From NCBI RefSeq assembly GCF_042685645.1, contig NZ_JBHUNX010000001.1, positions 3,472,001 through 3,536,000 of the forward strand: DNA of 64,000 nt. Direction: 5' to 3'. The stretch comes from Salininema proteolyticum (GTDB lineage Bacteria; Actinomycetota; Actinomycetes; Mycobacteriales; Micromonosporaceae). This document shows, piece by piece, positions 24,774 to 33,309 of this stretch. A program made the position numbers and the translations under genes. The notes under the pieces were generated by a model that was given only the letters and a program-made list of their open reading frames with translations, was not told where the DNA came from and did not search any database. Position 1 is the stretch's first letter; every line of letters begins with the position of its first letter.

Positions 24774-27700
24774 TCACCATCCCAGGCGGCGGCTGCGCGC
24801 CGCCACCACGAACAGGGCTTCCTCTTCCGAGAGCGACTGGTTGGGGGCGGCGTAGTAGTTCAGTACGCGTCCGCCGGCCCCTTCGGTTTCACCTCGGGCC
24901 GAAGCCGACCGGTGCAAGACGGCCGTCGCTTCCCCGACCACGTCGGGTGCTTCGACCGGGGCGATCTCGGTGTCTGCGACCTCGCGTGACAGTCCGGCCA
25001 GCGAGGCGCGGACGGCCGCATATTTGGACTCCAGGCCCTCGATGAACCCCTCGATGACCAGCTGCCCCGCGCCGATGAGGAGCTTCCGGTCTTTCTCGGG
25101 CGGGCCTTTCCAGTCGGTCAGGGCGTCGGTGAGGTCTCCGAGGGAGTCCTGCACATCGCCCCACATGTCCTGGATGCCGGTGATGAAACCCCTGATCAGG
25201 TTCTTACCGGCCTCGATCAGCGTGTCCTTGATGCCCTTCAGGGCCTTTTTGGCCTTGGACGGCAGCTTCTTGACGGACGTGATCGCCTTGTCAATCGCCT
25301 GCTGGAACTTCTTCGGCAGTAGGGACTTGATCTGATTGGCGCGGTCGATCATGCCGTCCTTGACCTCGCCGAGTTTGCGCACCATGTTGCGCGCCCAGGA
25401 CTTCACGCCGTCCACGACCTTGCGCCACATGTCTTTGAACTTGTCGACGAACTTGCGTCCCAAGCCCTTCACCCAGTTGATCAGGGACTCGCCCCATTCT
25501 CTGATCTTGGCGAGCATTTTCTCGTTCATCCGCGCCTGAAGCAGGACCGCTTTGTCCCACAGGTCGCCGAACCATTTCTTGAAGCGCGGCCACAGGCTCT
25601 TGACCCACTCGATGAACGAGGTGCCCCATTCCTTGATCTTGTTCAGGAGTTTCAGCGTCCATTCGCCTTGGAGGGCCACGGCCTTGCGCCACAGGTCACC
25701 GAACCATTTCTGGAAACGAGGCCACAGCTTGGCGGCCCACTCCCCGAGTTTGCCGAGCAGTTTCCCGGCGCCACCGAGGATCACGTCCGTGAGCAGCACC
25801 CAGGCGAGTTTCAGGCCACCCACGATCAGGTCCCAGATGCCCTCGAAGATGGATTTGACCCCCGACCAGGCCAGTTCCCAGTCGCCAGTGAAAACACCGA
25901 CCACGAAATCAATCAGCCCCGATATGATCTCCAGGAAACCGGTCACCACCTGCATCGCGCCCTCGAAGGCGAAGACGATGCTGTCAAGCAGGACGTCTCC
26001 GACGAACTTCAAGGCGGGCAGCAGGATCGGCTCCAAGAGATCGACTAGGCGCCCGAAAGCGCTGATCAGGGGCGTGAGGCCGTCGTTGATGAACCCGGTG
26101 ACAATCGCGGCGATCTTGGGTAGCCATTCGGCCGCCAAGGGAGCGAGGACTTCGGCGACGAGTCGGCCGCCGAACTCGATCAACGGCGCGAAGGCCGCGC
26201 CGAGCCCGAAGACGGCCTCCAGGATCGGGCCACCGAACGCGGTCGCGAACCCACTGATTTGGTCGAAGGGGATGGCCGCGGCGAAGCCCGCGAAGGCCTC
26301 GGCCGCAGCGAGCACCAAGGGAGCGGCGGCCTGAACGGCGGACAGGAGCCCGCCTGCCAGCACGGCCACGACCGGTTCCAGGGCCGGAGCGACGATCGCG
26401 GCGGTCTCGGCGAGGGTACCGAACACCCCCGCGAGCAAGGGACCTGCGGACTCGGCGAACTGGCCGCCGAGGCTGAGGAGCGCCCCGAGCCCGGCCCCGA
26501 GGGGGCCCCAGAGCGGTTCGAGGTCGTAGATCGCCAGGGCGATCCCGTTGAACAGGTCGGTCAAGCCGCCTTGCACGGCCGGGCTCGCCGCCACCTCCGC
26601 CAGGCCACCCGCGAGCGTCCCGAGGGCGTGACCGGCGACGGGCAGGATGGTCTGCATGGTCTCGCCGAGCGTGATGAACAGGTCCCGCACCGCCGGCCCC
26701 GCTGTATCAGCAAGGGCCTGCATCCCCCGGTGCGCCGAGGCCAGGAACGCCGTCAGCGGCTCCTGGAACTCCGGCGAGTTCACGACATCGGAGATCGACT
26801 GCATCCGCGCGGCGAACGATTCCAGGCTGGCGGCTCCGGCGTCGGCCGCCGCACCAGCCAGGCCCGAGAACGTGCTGAACGTCGCGGCGATGATGTCGCC
26901 CAGATGCCCCAGGTTCTCAACGGCAGTGTCGACCCACCGTTGCAGCGACCCGTCGGCCTCCGCCCGTTGCAGGAACGCGGCGAAGGCCTCGGCGTTGTCG
27001 GTGAACCACGCCGAGAGGCGCGGGAGCATTCCCGCGCCGACTTCACCGAGAATGCGGATCGTCTCGGCGTAGGCGTCGGTCGCCGTCGCCGCAATCTCAA
27101 TCGAGGTGGTGAGGTCGGCGAACATGCCCGGAATGCTCGATTCCAGGCTCGCTGCGAGACTGGTCGAGAGGTTCGCCGCGAACGTCCCCAACACCGACGA
27201 CGTGTCCCGCAGGCCCGCCGCGAAGGCGGGGAAGAGGGTGTCGATCATGCCCCGGATCGGTTCGGCGGCCCTCGCCCAGAACGCCGCCGACATCTGATCC
27301 TGGAGAACCGCCAGCTGGTCCTTCACCTCAGGCAGCACCTGGTTGAAGTCCTTCACGACCGCGACGAGGGCACCCAGGCCGATCCCGATACCGGTCAGAA
27401 TGCCCGGCAACGCAAGGGCCGCCGGGAGGGTCGCGGCCAATCCCGCGCCCAGTGATAGGAGATTGCTGGTCGCGGCGGCCAGCCACCCGGTCACGTTCGC
27501 CAAACCCAGAGACCAGGCCGACCAGATCGGCAAAGCCTTGTCGAGGTCTTTCAGCTGGTTGGTGATCTTGTCCAAGCCCGTCCACGCCAGCCGCGCCCCG
27601 GAGAGCGCGGCCAGCGTCGTCGCCACGTTCGTGAACGCGGCGTTGTCGATCACCGGGGAGATCACGACCTGACGAGCACGAGTCAGCCAGCCGATACGCC

Positions 27701-28211
27701 GGTTGGTGAGCGTGACGGCCGTGCGGGAGAGGTCGGGGACGATCCTGATGTCCCTCGGTTCGTTGTCGTTCTCCCAGTCGGCCAGGGCCTGTTCGGCTTT
27801 CGCCTGTTCTTCGTCGGGTAGCTCCAGGCCGATGAGGACTTGCCGCTGTTCCGAAAGGAAGGTCTTCAGTTGGGCTTCGGCGGCGTCGGTGCCGTCGAGC
27901 TTCAACTCCATGCGCGCCTCGTTGAACTGCGCCTGCCACGCCTTCAACTTGGCCGACGCCTGGCTCATCGACGACTGGTCGAGCGTCACGTCCACGGCCC
28001 ACGGGTCCAGGTTCTCCGCCCACGCCCGGATGCGTTCCCGCACTTGAGCCGCCGAGGCCTCGGCCAGGTCGATTTTGATGGCGACCTTGCGCAACTGCTT
28101 CTCGATGCGTTTGAGGGCGCCGTTGAGTTCCTTCTTGACCTGGCGGCCGAACCCCGTTGTGGAGGGAAGGACCTTGATGGCGACCTTGCCGACCGTGTTC
28201 ACCTTCGGCAT
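24774..28211 (-). CDS. tail tape measure protein
   Basis: 1145 residues, the longest gene of the element. Helical N-terminus, large alanine-rich hydrophobic middle with several membrane-like stretches, then repeats of the form W-x(2)-R-FKKWFGDLW-x-KAV between about residues 850 and 950. The start at ATG 28209-28211 follows GGGGGTGAGG. The length sets tail length; about 1145 residues would predict a tail near 170 nm at 1.5 angstrom per residue. Confidence 0.9.
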   Translation of the reverse strand: MPKVNTVGKVAIKVLPSTTGFGRQVKKELNGALKRIEKQLRKVAIKIDLAEASAAQVRERIRAWAENLDPWAVDVTLDQSSMSQASAKLKAWQAQFNEARMELKLDGTDAAEAQLKTFLSEQRQVLIGLELPDEEQAKAEQALADWENDNEPRDIRIVPDLSRTAVTLTNRRIGWLTRARQVVISPVIDNAAFTNVATTLAALSGARLAWTGLDKITNQLKDLDKALPIWSAWSLGLANVTGWLAAATSNLLSLGAGLAATLPAALALPGILTGIGIGLGALVAVVKDFNQVLPEVKDQLAVLQDQMSAAFWARAAEPIRGMIDTLFPAFAAGLRDTSSVLGTFAANLSTSLAASLESSIPGMFADLTTSIEIAATATDAYAETIRILGEVGAGMLPRLSAWFTDNAEAFAAFLQRAEADGSLQRWVDTAVENLGHLGDIIAATFSTFSGLAGAAADAGAASLESFAARMQSISDVVNSPEFQEPLTAFLASAHRGMQALADTAGPAVRDLFITLGETMQTILPVAGHALGTLAGGLAEVAASPAVQGGLTDLFNGIALAIYDLEPLWGPLGAGLGALLSLGGQFAESAGPLLAGVFGTLAETAAIVAPALEPVVAVLAGGLLSAVQAAAPLVLAAAEAFAGFAAAIPFDQISGFATAFGGPILEAVFGLGAAFAPLIEFGGRLVAEVLAPLAAEWLPKIAAIVTGFINDGLTPLISAFGRLVDLLEPILLPALKFVGDVLLDSIVFAFEGAMQVVTGFLEIISGLIDFVVGVFTGDWELAWSGVKSIFEGIWDLIVGGLKLAWVLLTDVILGGAGKLLGKLGEWAAKLWPRFQKWFGDLWRKAVALQGEWTLKLLNKIKEWGTSFIEWVKSLWPRFKKWFGDLWDKAVLLQARMNEKMLAKIREWGESLINWVKGLGRKFVDKFKDMWRKVVDGVKSWARNMVRKLGEVKDGMIDRANQIKSLLPKKFQQAIDKAITSVKKLPSKAKKALKGIKDTLIEAGKNLIRGFITGIQDMWGDVQDSLGDLTDALTDWKGPPEKDRKLLIGAGQLVIEGFIEGLESKYAAVRASLAGLSREVADTEIAPVEAPDVVGEATAVLHRSASARGETEGAGGRVLNYYAAPNQSLSEEEALFVVAARSRRLGW

Positions 28212-28215
28212 GGCC

Positions 28216-28940
28216 TCACCCCCTCGGCCCGGCCGTGAACCGGGCATGAAGATCCGCCACCGTCACCCGCTTCGCCTGCTCCCTCGCCTGCCTGGGTTTC
28301 GGGCGCGGCCAATGGGGAATCGTCGGCGGGCTCTTCTTCCAGTTGCCCGTCGCGCGGGTGTTCAAGTTGATGGCGTCGTAGATGTCGGCCAGCAGGAACC
28401 GGGAGGCGTCCCAGCCGTGCAGGCCCTCGTTGCCCGCCGCGATGGCGCGCGTCAGAGCCTCCTCCGGCAGCGCCTCGATCAGCAGCAGCACGAGGGACGG
28501 CGCGGGGCCGTCCCCGGCGATCACTCCGGCCAGGTCGACCCCGTAATACCGTTTGAGATCGGGGTAGAGCCCGGTCCCGTACTCATCGACGAGTCGGGCC
28601 AGGCTTAGGCTTCCCCCAGCTCGGAGCCCTGCCCGTACTGCTCCAGCACCGTCAACAGCGCCGGAACGTCCTCACCGATCGCCTCCAGCAGGCGCCGGCC
28701 CTGCCCCTTCGTGGCCGCGACGAGGCCGACCATCTCCCGCAACGCTCCGATCTGGTCGGCGACGGCGATATCGCCGTCGCTCAACGAGTCCTGGAGGGAG
28801 GCGAGACGATCGCGGCGGGCCTCCGGCAGCCGCAGCGCGTTCAAGAGGGTGACGGTAGAGCCGTCGCCCATGTCGATGTCGAGGTTGCCGTATCGCGCTT
28901 CGGCGGCCTCGCGGATCGCGTCGAGCCCAGTAGATGCCAT
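28216..28940 (-). CDS. tail assembly chaperone, -1 frameshift product (GT-type)
   Basis: Shares its start with the 28605-28940 gene, then shifts -1 at GGGGGAA (28611-28617) and continues to 28216. The second frame is open through the overlap (LARLVDEYGTGLYPDLKRYY) and then MIAGDGPAPSL... to ARFTAGPRG. In lambda-like tails the short and long forms act as chaperones for the tape measure. GGGGGAA is a shift site of the kind used by actinophages. Confidence 0.8.
28605..28940 (-). CDS. tail assembly chaperone, short form (G-type)
   Basis: 111 residues from ATG 28938-28940 to TAA 28605-28607, between the major tail protein and tape measure genes as in lambda gpG. It is helical and charged (LRLPEARRDRLASLQDSLSDG). 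The late motif and AGAGGA precede the start. Confidence 0.8.
   Translation of the reverse strand: MASTGLDAIREAAEARYGNLDIDMGDGSTVTLLNALRLPEARRDRLASLQDSLSDGDIAVADQIGALREMVGLVAATKGQGRRLLEAIGEDVPALLTVLEQYGQGSELGEA
28611..28617 (-). other. programmed -1 frameshift site
   Basis: On the minus strand, CTG GGG GAA in the G frame. Slippage by one base reads GGG GGA in the T frame. It sits four codons before the G stop, with the T frame open on both sides. Confidence 0.8.
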
Positions 28941-28953
28941 GTGATTCGTCCTC

Positions 28954-28964
28954 TATTCAGTTGT
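28954..28964 (-). repeat. late-gene motif ACAACTGAATA, copy 3 (tail chaperone)
   Basis: An exact copy followed by GAGGA, with the ATG 14 bases after the motif. Confidence 0.85.
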
Positions 28965-28995
28965 CGATATTGGTCTGGCCGGCGGACAGACCGAT

Positions 28996-29757
28996 TCAGG
29001 CTTCGGGGGCCGGGGCCTTGCCAGCAGTCCAGGCGGTGCCGTCCCAGTGGGCTTCGGTGGCGTCGCCGAGCACGATGTACTCGCCCTCATCCCACGCCTC
29101 AGAGGGCTGGGCGGCCAGGGCCTGGTCGCCCAATTCTTGAAGGTCGGCCGGGGGGACGGCGTTGTACGGCTCGAAGCTGCCGGGCTTGCCGGCCCATGCC
29201 GTCTCCGCCTCGACCGGGGTGTCCCCGAGAGGCGTGATCGCATACGTCCAGGTGTTCTGCTCGAACGCGAGGGGCTTGACCCCGAGCGGGAGACCGGCGA
29301 GGGTCTGGCCATCACCAAGAGACGGGTTGTCGGCGCGGAAGATCTCCACATGCGGAGCCCAGATCGCGAAATAGGACTCACCGTCAAGGAAGACGGCGAG
29401 GAAGGCCTTCTTCGAGGGCTTCGCCTCGGTCGGGACGCCCTGCATCCCCGACGACAGGGTCTCCATGTTCGAGCCGAAGAACAGCCGCAGCGACTGAGTG
29501 TCGAACTGCTGGAGCGTCACCCGCAGCGTTTCGGTACGGGGGCTGTAGACCGTCCGCAGGGTCTTGTTCTGCAAGGTGCCGATCGAGGTAGCCTCGCCGC
29601 CTTCGGCCTCGATCGCCAGGATCTCTTCGAGCGAGGTGTGTCCGATGTTGTCCCACGGAGAAGTGGGAGAGAGAAGGTCGTCGGGCAGCGCCGTCCCCAC
29701 CGGGGCGACGAAATAGTTACCGCTACCGACGACCAGCGTTGCGCTGTCGTTCTTCAA
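28996..29757 (-). CDS. major tail protein
   Basis: 253 residues from TTG 29755-29757 with GGAGAAGGAA before it. Beta-rich tube-protein pattern (SATLVVGSGNYFVAPVGTA, TLRTVYSPRTETLRVTLQQF, WAPHVEIFRADN). Position just upstream of the tail chaperones fits. A TTG start for so abundant a protein is unusual, but the ribosome site is strong. Confidence 0.85.
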   Translation of the reverse strand: MKNDSATLVVGSGNYFVAPVGTALPDDLLSPTSPWDNIGHTSLEEILAIEAEGGEATSIGTLQNKTLRTVYSPRTETLRVTLQQFDTQSLRLFFGSNMETLSSGMQGVPTEAKPSKKAFLAVFLDGESYFAIWAPHVEIFRADNPSLGDGQTLAGLPLGVKPLAFEQNTWTYAITPLGDTPVEAETAWAGKPGSFEPYNAVPPADLQELGDQALAAQPSEAWDEGEYIVLGDATEAHWDGTAWTAGKAPAPEA

Positions 29758-29802
29758 TTATGTTCCTTCTCCCCGCCCACGGCCGCAGCCGAGAGCAGGC
29801 TA

Positions 29803-29842
29803 TATTCAGTTGTGTTAATTCAGTTATGGAGATTCAGTTATG
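29803..29842 (-). repeat. late-gene motif, tandem triple copy (copies 4-6)
   Basis: One exact TATTCAGTTGT (plus-strand reading, 29803) and two variants ATTCAGTTATG at about 29818 and 29832, spaced 14-15 bases apart. They lie between the major tail gene and the 30-kb cargo gene. Confidence 0.8.
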
Positions 29843-29876
29843 TTTTCCGCCCGAGGTCAGGAGTACTTCAGGGGCA

Positions 29877-29938
29877 TAAGAAAAGCGCCTCCGCCGTGTG
29901 GAAGCGCTTATGATTCTCAATCAGCGGTCGAGAATCAT
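29877..29938 (-). terminator. terminator plus second inverted repeat after the cargo gene
   Basis: AAGCGCTTCC/GGAGGCGCTT with TTCTT on the minus strand (29877-29912), adjoined by ATGATTCTC ... GAGAATCAT (29910-29938). Together they insulate the secreted-protein gene from the major tail gene. Confidence 0.7.
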
Positions 29939-29962
29939 TGACTTAGATTGAGTGAAATGTGG

Positions 29963-30340
29963 TTACTCATTGAACCAGGGCGAAACAGCCTGATACTCGC
30001 CACCATTGCCGTTCCAGATGAAGACCATCCGGTACTGGTGAAAGTTGCCGATATTGAAGCCCTTCTTATCGCAGCCCTTGTCGCCACCGTCGTCGATGGT
30101 CATGACCTTGCGAACTTTCCCGGTCATTCCATCTTTCAGGTAAAGATAGCCCTTTACTCCATGTCCATCTTTCTTTGTGTCGCAAATCTTGAACATGTCG
30201 CCATCGTCGATGAACTTGAAGTATCCACGGTCGGTCTTGTAGGTTTTATCGCCAGCCATGGCAGGGGCAGCCGTCATGCCGACCAGCGCGAGGCCAGCGG
30301 TACCAGCGATCGCGAGGCGGGTGATCCAAGATTTGCGCAT
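29963..30340 (-). CDS. small secreted protein (cargo gene inside the tail operon)
   Basis: 125 residues from ATG 30338-30340 with AAAAGGAGAA upstream. Signal peptide MRKSWITRLAIAGTAGLALV...APAMA, with cleavage before GDK. The mature part is lysine/aspartate/glycine-rich with two cysteines (FKICDTKKD, DKGCDKK). GC content is clearly lower than that of the structural genes. It has its own terminator and splits the major tail gene from the tail-terminator gene, as lysogenic-conversion genes do. Function unknown. Confidence 0.75.
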   Translation of the reverse strand: MRKSWITRLAIAGTAGLALVGMTAAPAMAGDKTYKTDRGYFKFIDDGDMFKICDTKKDGHGVKGYLYLKDGMTGKVRKVMTIDDGGDKGCDKKGFNIGNFHQYRMVFIWNGNGGEYQAVSPWFNE

Positions 30341-30475
30341 AGCGATTCTCCTTTTAACTTCAGGGAATAGGTTCTGAGGTTTTCTTGCCCTGCTACTGTG
30401 CCACCCCATTGTTGTGGAATTGTTGAATGCGGCTGTCTTCCTGCTGATATGTCAGTAGATTTCCGGTCTCTGGAC

Positions 30476-30955
30476 TTAGGGTTGCATCAGCCTTCGCACG
30501 GCCACCGCGTAGGTGGACTCGTACCGCCATGTGCCTTCCGGCAGGTCGGCGTACTGGACCGGACCGGAGGCTGTCACCCAGTCCGCTACCCGCCGAGGCG
30601 CATAGCGGACCTGGCACGAGGTCAGGTAGCCGATGCCGGGGACGATCGTCTGCCGTGTCCACGCCTCGCGCAACGCGACCCGGACCGCCTCGGCGAGCAG
30701 GGCGGCGTCGCGGTCCCCGTCGGGGTCCGGTGCGATGGACTGGATCTTTACGTCCGCCAGGTCCACGAACCGGTTGCCCTCATCGCTGTCGGGTGAGAAG
30801 TCCCGGCGGGCGATGACGACCGGCAACGGCTGTGGGTAGACGAACTGGGATTGGACTGCCACCCCCGGTAGGGCCTCGCGCAATAGCGCGAGGATCAGGT
30901 CCTCGACCGGCTCGCGCTCGACCAGGTCGCGCACATTTTCAGGGAGTCCGGCCAT
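30476..30955 (-). CDS. tail terminator/completion protein
   Basis: 159 residues. The layout (RDLVEREPVEDLILALLREA, VQSQFVYPQPLPVVIARRD, then FVDLADVKIQSI) and its position between the head-tail connectors and major tail gene match siphovirus tail-terminator proteins, which cap the tail tube. Confidence 0.65.
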   Translation of the reverse strand: MAGLPENVRDLVEREPVEDLILALLREALPGVAVQSQFVYPQPLPVVIARRDFSPDSDEGNRFVDLADVKIQSIAPDPDGDRDAALLAEAVRVALREAWTRQTIVPGIGYLTSCQVRYAPRRVADWVTASGPVQYADLPEGTWRYESTYAVAVRRLMQP

Positions 30956-30956
30956 G

Positions 30957-31382
30957 TCAGCTCTTCTTCCGTTTGCGCTTCTTCTTCGGCCCCGGCTTCC
31001 TGCGGGCCTTGATCTTGAGCGGCTTCACGGTGTGCTTGATCGGGACATCCATGGCCTTGTGCAGGATGAACAGGCCATCGGTCTGCGGGTAGACGGTGCC
31101 GGTGTCGGGGTCCTTGTAGGCGGCGCGGCCGAACTCGATCGCAGCAGCGTACCGCTCGCCCCTTTCATCAGAGAGGACGAGGTAGTGGTCCACCTTCCCG
31201 GCTTCGGTTTGGAGTTCGGCGTGACCGTCGACGCGGTGCTCGATCAGCATCACGTCACCCCGGGCCTTCGCCGCGAAGACGTAGTCCCGCAGGGCCTCTT
31301 GCACGCCGTCGATCTGGCCGATGGTTTTCTCCAACTTGAGGTTCGTGTCCGGGACCCGCTGGTAGATATGGAGGTCGCCCAT
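30957..31382 (-). CDS. head-tail connector protein (DUF5403-like)
   Basis: 141 residues from ATG 31380-31382, sharing bases with the upstream stop (TGATG). Basic C-terminal tail (ARRKPGPKKKRKRKK), helical N-terminus (KLEKTIGQIDGVQEALRDYV). Position and size fit the HK97 gp10/DUF5403-like neck protein. The family match is moderate. Confidence 0.6.
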   Translation of the reverse strand: MGDLHIYQRVPDTNLKLEKTIGQIDGVQEALRDYVFAAKARGDVMLIEHRVDGHAELQTEAGKVDHYLVLSDERGERYAAAIEFGRAAYKDPDTGTVYPQTDGLFILHKAMDVPIKHTVKPLKIKARRKPGPKKKRKRKKS

Positions 31383-31720
31383 CAGGAGTTCACCCTCTCT
31401 CGGATCGTCACCGTCACGTGCGCGGTCGCTCTGGGCCCGCTGTAGCGGGCCGGAGGGGACTCCACGTCCCACAGCCGGCCACGCCATTTCAACCGCGCCC
31501 CGACCTCCAGGCCCTCATGGGGCTCGGTGCGCAGCGTGTAGAAGTTGATCAGGCTCTGGCCGGGGACTTCCATTCGTGAGCTGCGGTCGAAGGAGAACTG
31601 GCCTCGGATATCCACAGGGTTATCCACAGATGCCGCCAGGACCCGATGCCCCCGGCCGTCAACCGTTTCGACCACCGGATACAGGACCGCCGTCTCGCCG
31701 CGTCGGCGTTGATACGTCAC
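31382..31720 (-). CDS. head closure (stopper-like) protein
   Basis: 112 residues from GTG 31718-31720, overlapping the previous stop (GTGA). Beta-rich small domain (TAVLYPVVETVDGRGHRVLA, GQFSFDRSSRMEVPG, RLKWRGRLWDVES) typical of Gp16/stopper-like proteins of siphoviruses. The open frame continues further upstream, but that part overlaps the preceding gene. Confidence 0.6.
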   Translation of the reverse strand: MTYQRRRGETAVLYPVVETVDGRGHRVLAASVDNPVDIRGQFSFDRSSRMEVPGQSLINFYTLRTEPHEGLEVGARLKWRGRLWDVESPPARYSGPRATAHVTVTIRERVNS

Positions 31721-32166
31721 CACGGCCCCCCACCCGAGTAATAGGGGAAGGGCTTCTCCCCGCCGGAGACCGGCACACGGCCGGTCTCCTCCACCGGTTG
31801 AGACCGCCACGCGATGACGGGGACGGAGGCGATCACACCCCGACCCGAAAGGGACCGCAGGAGACGCCGCTCCTCGGTGGTGAAGTCGAGCCCGCCCGCC
31901 TCGCCGGCCCACTCAACGACCTCATCCCCGGAGCGGGAACGGGAGTAGTCGGCCGGGTTGCGCAGGTACCGCGCCACCGCGCGGGCCACGAGATTCGCCG
32001 CCAACGGGGGCACCGTTCCCGGTTCCCAGGCCGCATGCCCGTACTCCCGCGCGAGAGCCGAGGCCTCATCGAGTGCCGCTTGGGCCATGTTCCGTTCCGT
32101 CGGATCTAGCGTCCAATCAAGACGCTGCTCGACGGCCACGAGACTTGCCAGCGGTGCTCTTTCCAT
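31717..32166 (-). CDS. head-tail adaptor protein (Gp6/Gp15-like)
   Basis: 149 residues from ATG 32164-32166 with GAAGGAGA upstream, overlapping the end of the capsid gene by 50 bases. Helical N-terminal half (NMAQAALDEASALAREY, LAANLVARAVARYLRNP), then a tail ending in PFPYYSGGG. This matches adaptor proteins attached to the portal. Confidence 0.65.
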   Translation of the reverse strand: MERAPLASLVAVEQRLDWTLDPTERNMAQAALDEASALAREYGHAAWEPGTVPPLAANLVARAVARYLRNPADYSRSRSGDEVVEWAGEAGGLDFTTEERRLLRSLSGRGVIASVPVIAWRSQPVEETGRVPVSGGEKPFPYYSGGGPW

Positions 32167-33274
32167 CAGCGGTCTCCTTCGCTCCGGCCGACTGGACACT
32201 CACCGCCTGCGGGCCAGCGCTATCGGCGCGCGTCCCGAGGCCGGTGATCGCAGCCAGCTCGTCATCGGCTTCGGCCGAGCGCTTGCGGTCGGGGCGACCG
32301 TTCGCGCCGTCCGGCAGACTGTCGGTGCCATCGAGACGCAGTTCGATCGCGCGGATAAAGTGCTCGTGTTCGCCGACGAACGCCTGACCGGTCGCGTCGT
32401 CCACGCCGATAAGGATGTCATCGACATAACTGAACGACTGGTAGGTGTTGAAAATGCTGCGGTCCATGACGCGCGAGGAGTCGTAGTCCCTGATCCACCG
32501 CAGGGCAATCCCGTTGTGGCTGGCGGTCGCGCCGAAGGGCACCGACTGCGGCACATACGGTGCGCCCGTGGCGAAAATGTAGGCCGAATCGACCATGGCG
32601 ATGGCCGTGTCCGGGTCCAGTTCGGGAGCGACGACGAAGTTGAAGCCGTACCGGCGCCCGAGGGTCGCCTCTCGCAGGGACGACACCGCTTCAGCCTCGC
32701 CCACATTCGAGGCCAGGTTCAGGCGCTCGTCCTCCAGGAGAGCGGCCTCCCAGTTCACGCCGCACAGGATCGTGCGGGGGCCATCGGGTACCTGTAGCTG
32801 GCGCATCGCCGCTCGTGCGCGGATGAGCCCCGATTTCAGGTTCTCCGTGGCGACGCCGAGGGTCACGGCGAAGGGGGTCTTGCGGACGTAGTCGACGGCC
32901 TTGCGCTCCAGGCCTCTGCCCAGCGCTTCGGTCTGCTTGCGCGAGAGCTTGGCCCAGCCGGTCATGTCGAACTCGGCCTGCTCGTCGGTCAGCTTGACCG
33001 CCGAGTACACGTCATCGCCGAAGGTGACGGCGATCTTGCGTTCACGGTAGGTGTCGAACTGGAGTTCCGTCGAGCGGTCGTTGCGCCACCCGTACGTGCG
33101 GTACGGAAGCACACCCTCGACGGTCACCGTGATCGCGTCGCCCTCAGAGCCTTTGTACTGTTCGATCCCTTCGCGCCGGAATACAGCCGGGAGGACCAGT
33201 TGCTGTTCCAGCAGGACCGCTGCCGTCGCCGCGACCTTTTCAGGCTTGACGACATCATGCGGGGTATAGCTCAT
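32117..33274 (-). CDS. major capsid protein
   Basis: 385 residues from ATG 33272-33274. The N-terminal part (PEKVAATAAVLLEQQLVLPA, DAITVTVEGVLPYRTYGWRN) and later WEAALLEDERL match the P22-coat/actinophage capsid group with the HK97 fold. The last 70 residues are a low-complexity charged tail. Flanked by scaffold and adaptor genes. The late motif and AGGGA lie before the start. Confidence 0.85.
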   Translation of the reverse strand: MSYTPHDVVKPEKVAATAAVLLEQQLVLPAVFRREGIEQYKGSEGDAITVTVEGVLPYRTYGWRNDRSTELQFDTYRERKIAVTFGDDVYSAVKLTDEQAEFDMTGWAKLSRKQTEALGRGLERKAVDYVRKTPFAVTLGVATENLKSGLIRARAAMRQLQVPDGPRTILCGVNWEAALLEDERLNLASNVGEAEAVSSLREATLGRRYGFNFVVAPELDPDTAIAMVDSAYIFATGAPYVPQSVPFGATASHNGIALRWIRDYDSSRVMDRSIFNTYQSFSYVDDILIGVDDATGQAFVGEHEHFIRAIELRLDGTDSLPDGANGRPDRKRSAEADDELAAITGLGTRADSAGPQAVSVQSAGAKETADGKSTAGKSRGRRAAS

Positions 33275-33287
33275 ATGAAGTTGTCCC

Positions 33288-33298
33288 TATTCAGTTGT
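33288..33298 (-). repeat. late-gene motif ACAACTGAATA, copy 7 (capsid)
   Basis: An exact copy followed by GGGA, 13 bases ahead of the capsid ATG. Confidence 0.85.
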
Positions 33299-33309
33299 GT
33301 CTAAAGTGG

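Noticed and set aside
26259..27455. 398-codon rightward frame inside the tape-measure gene
   Set aside because: Arg/Gly/Glu-rich shadow of a long biased gene; no start context and no family pattern.
31608..31632. Two adjacent DnaA-box-like words (TTATCCACA and a near match)
   Set aside because: They fall inside the head-closure gene and simply encode Ser-Val-Asp-Asn and Pro-Val-Asp-Ile; no AT-rich unwinding region or further boxes.
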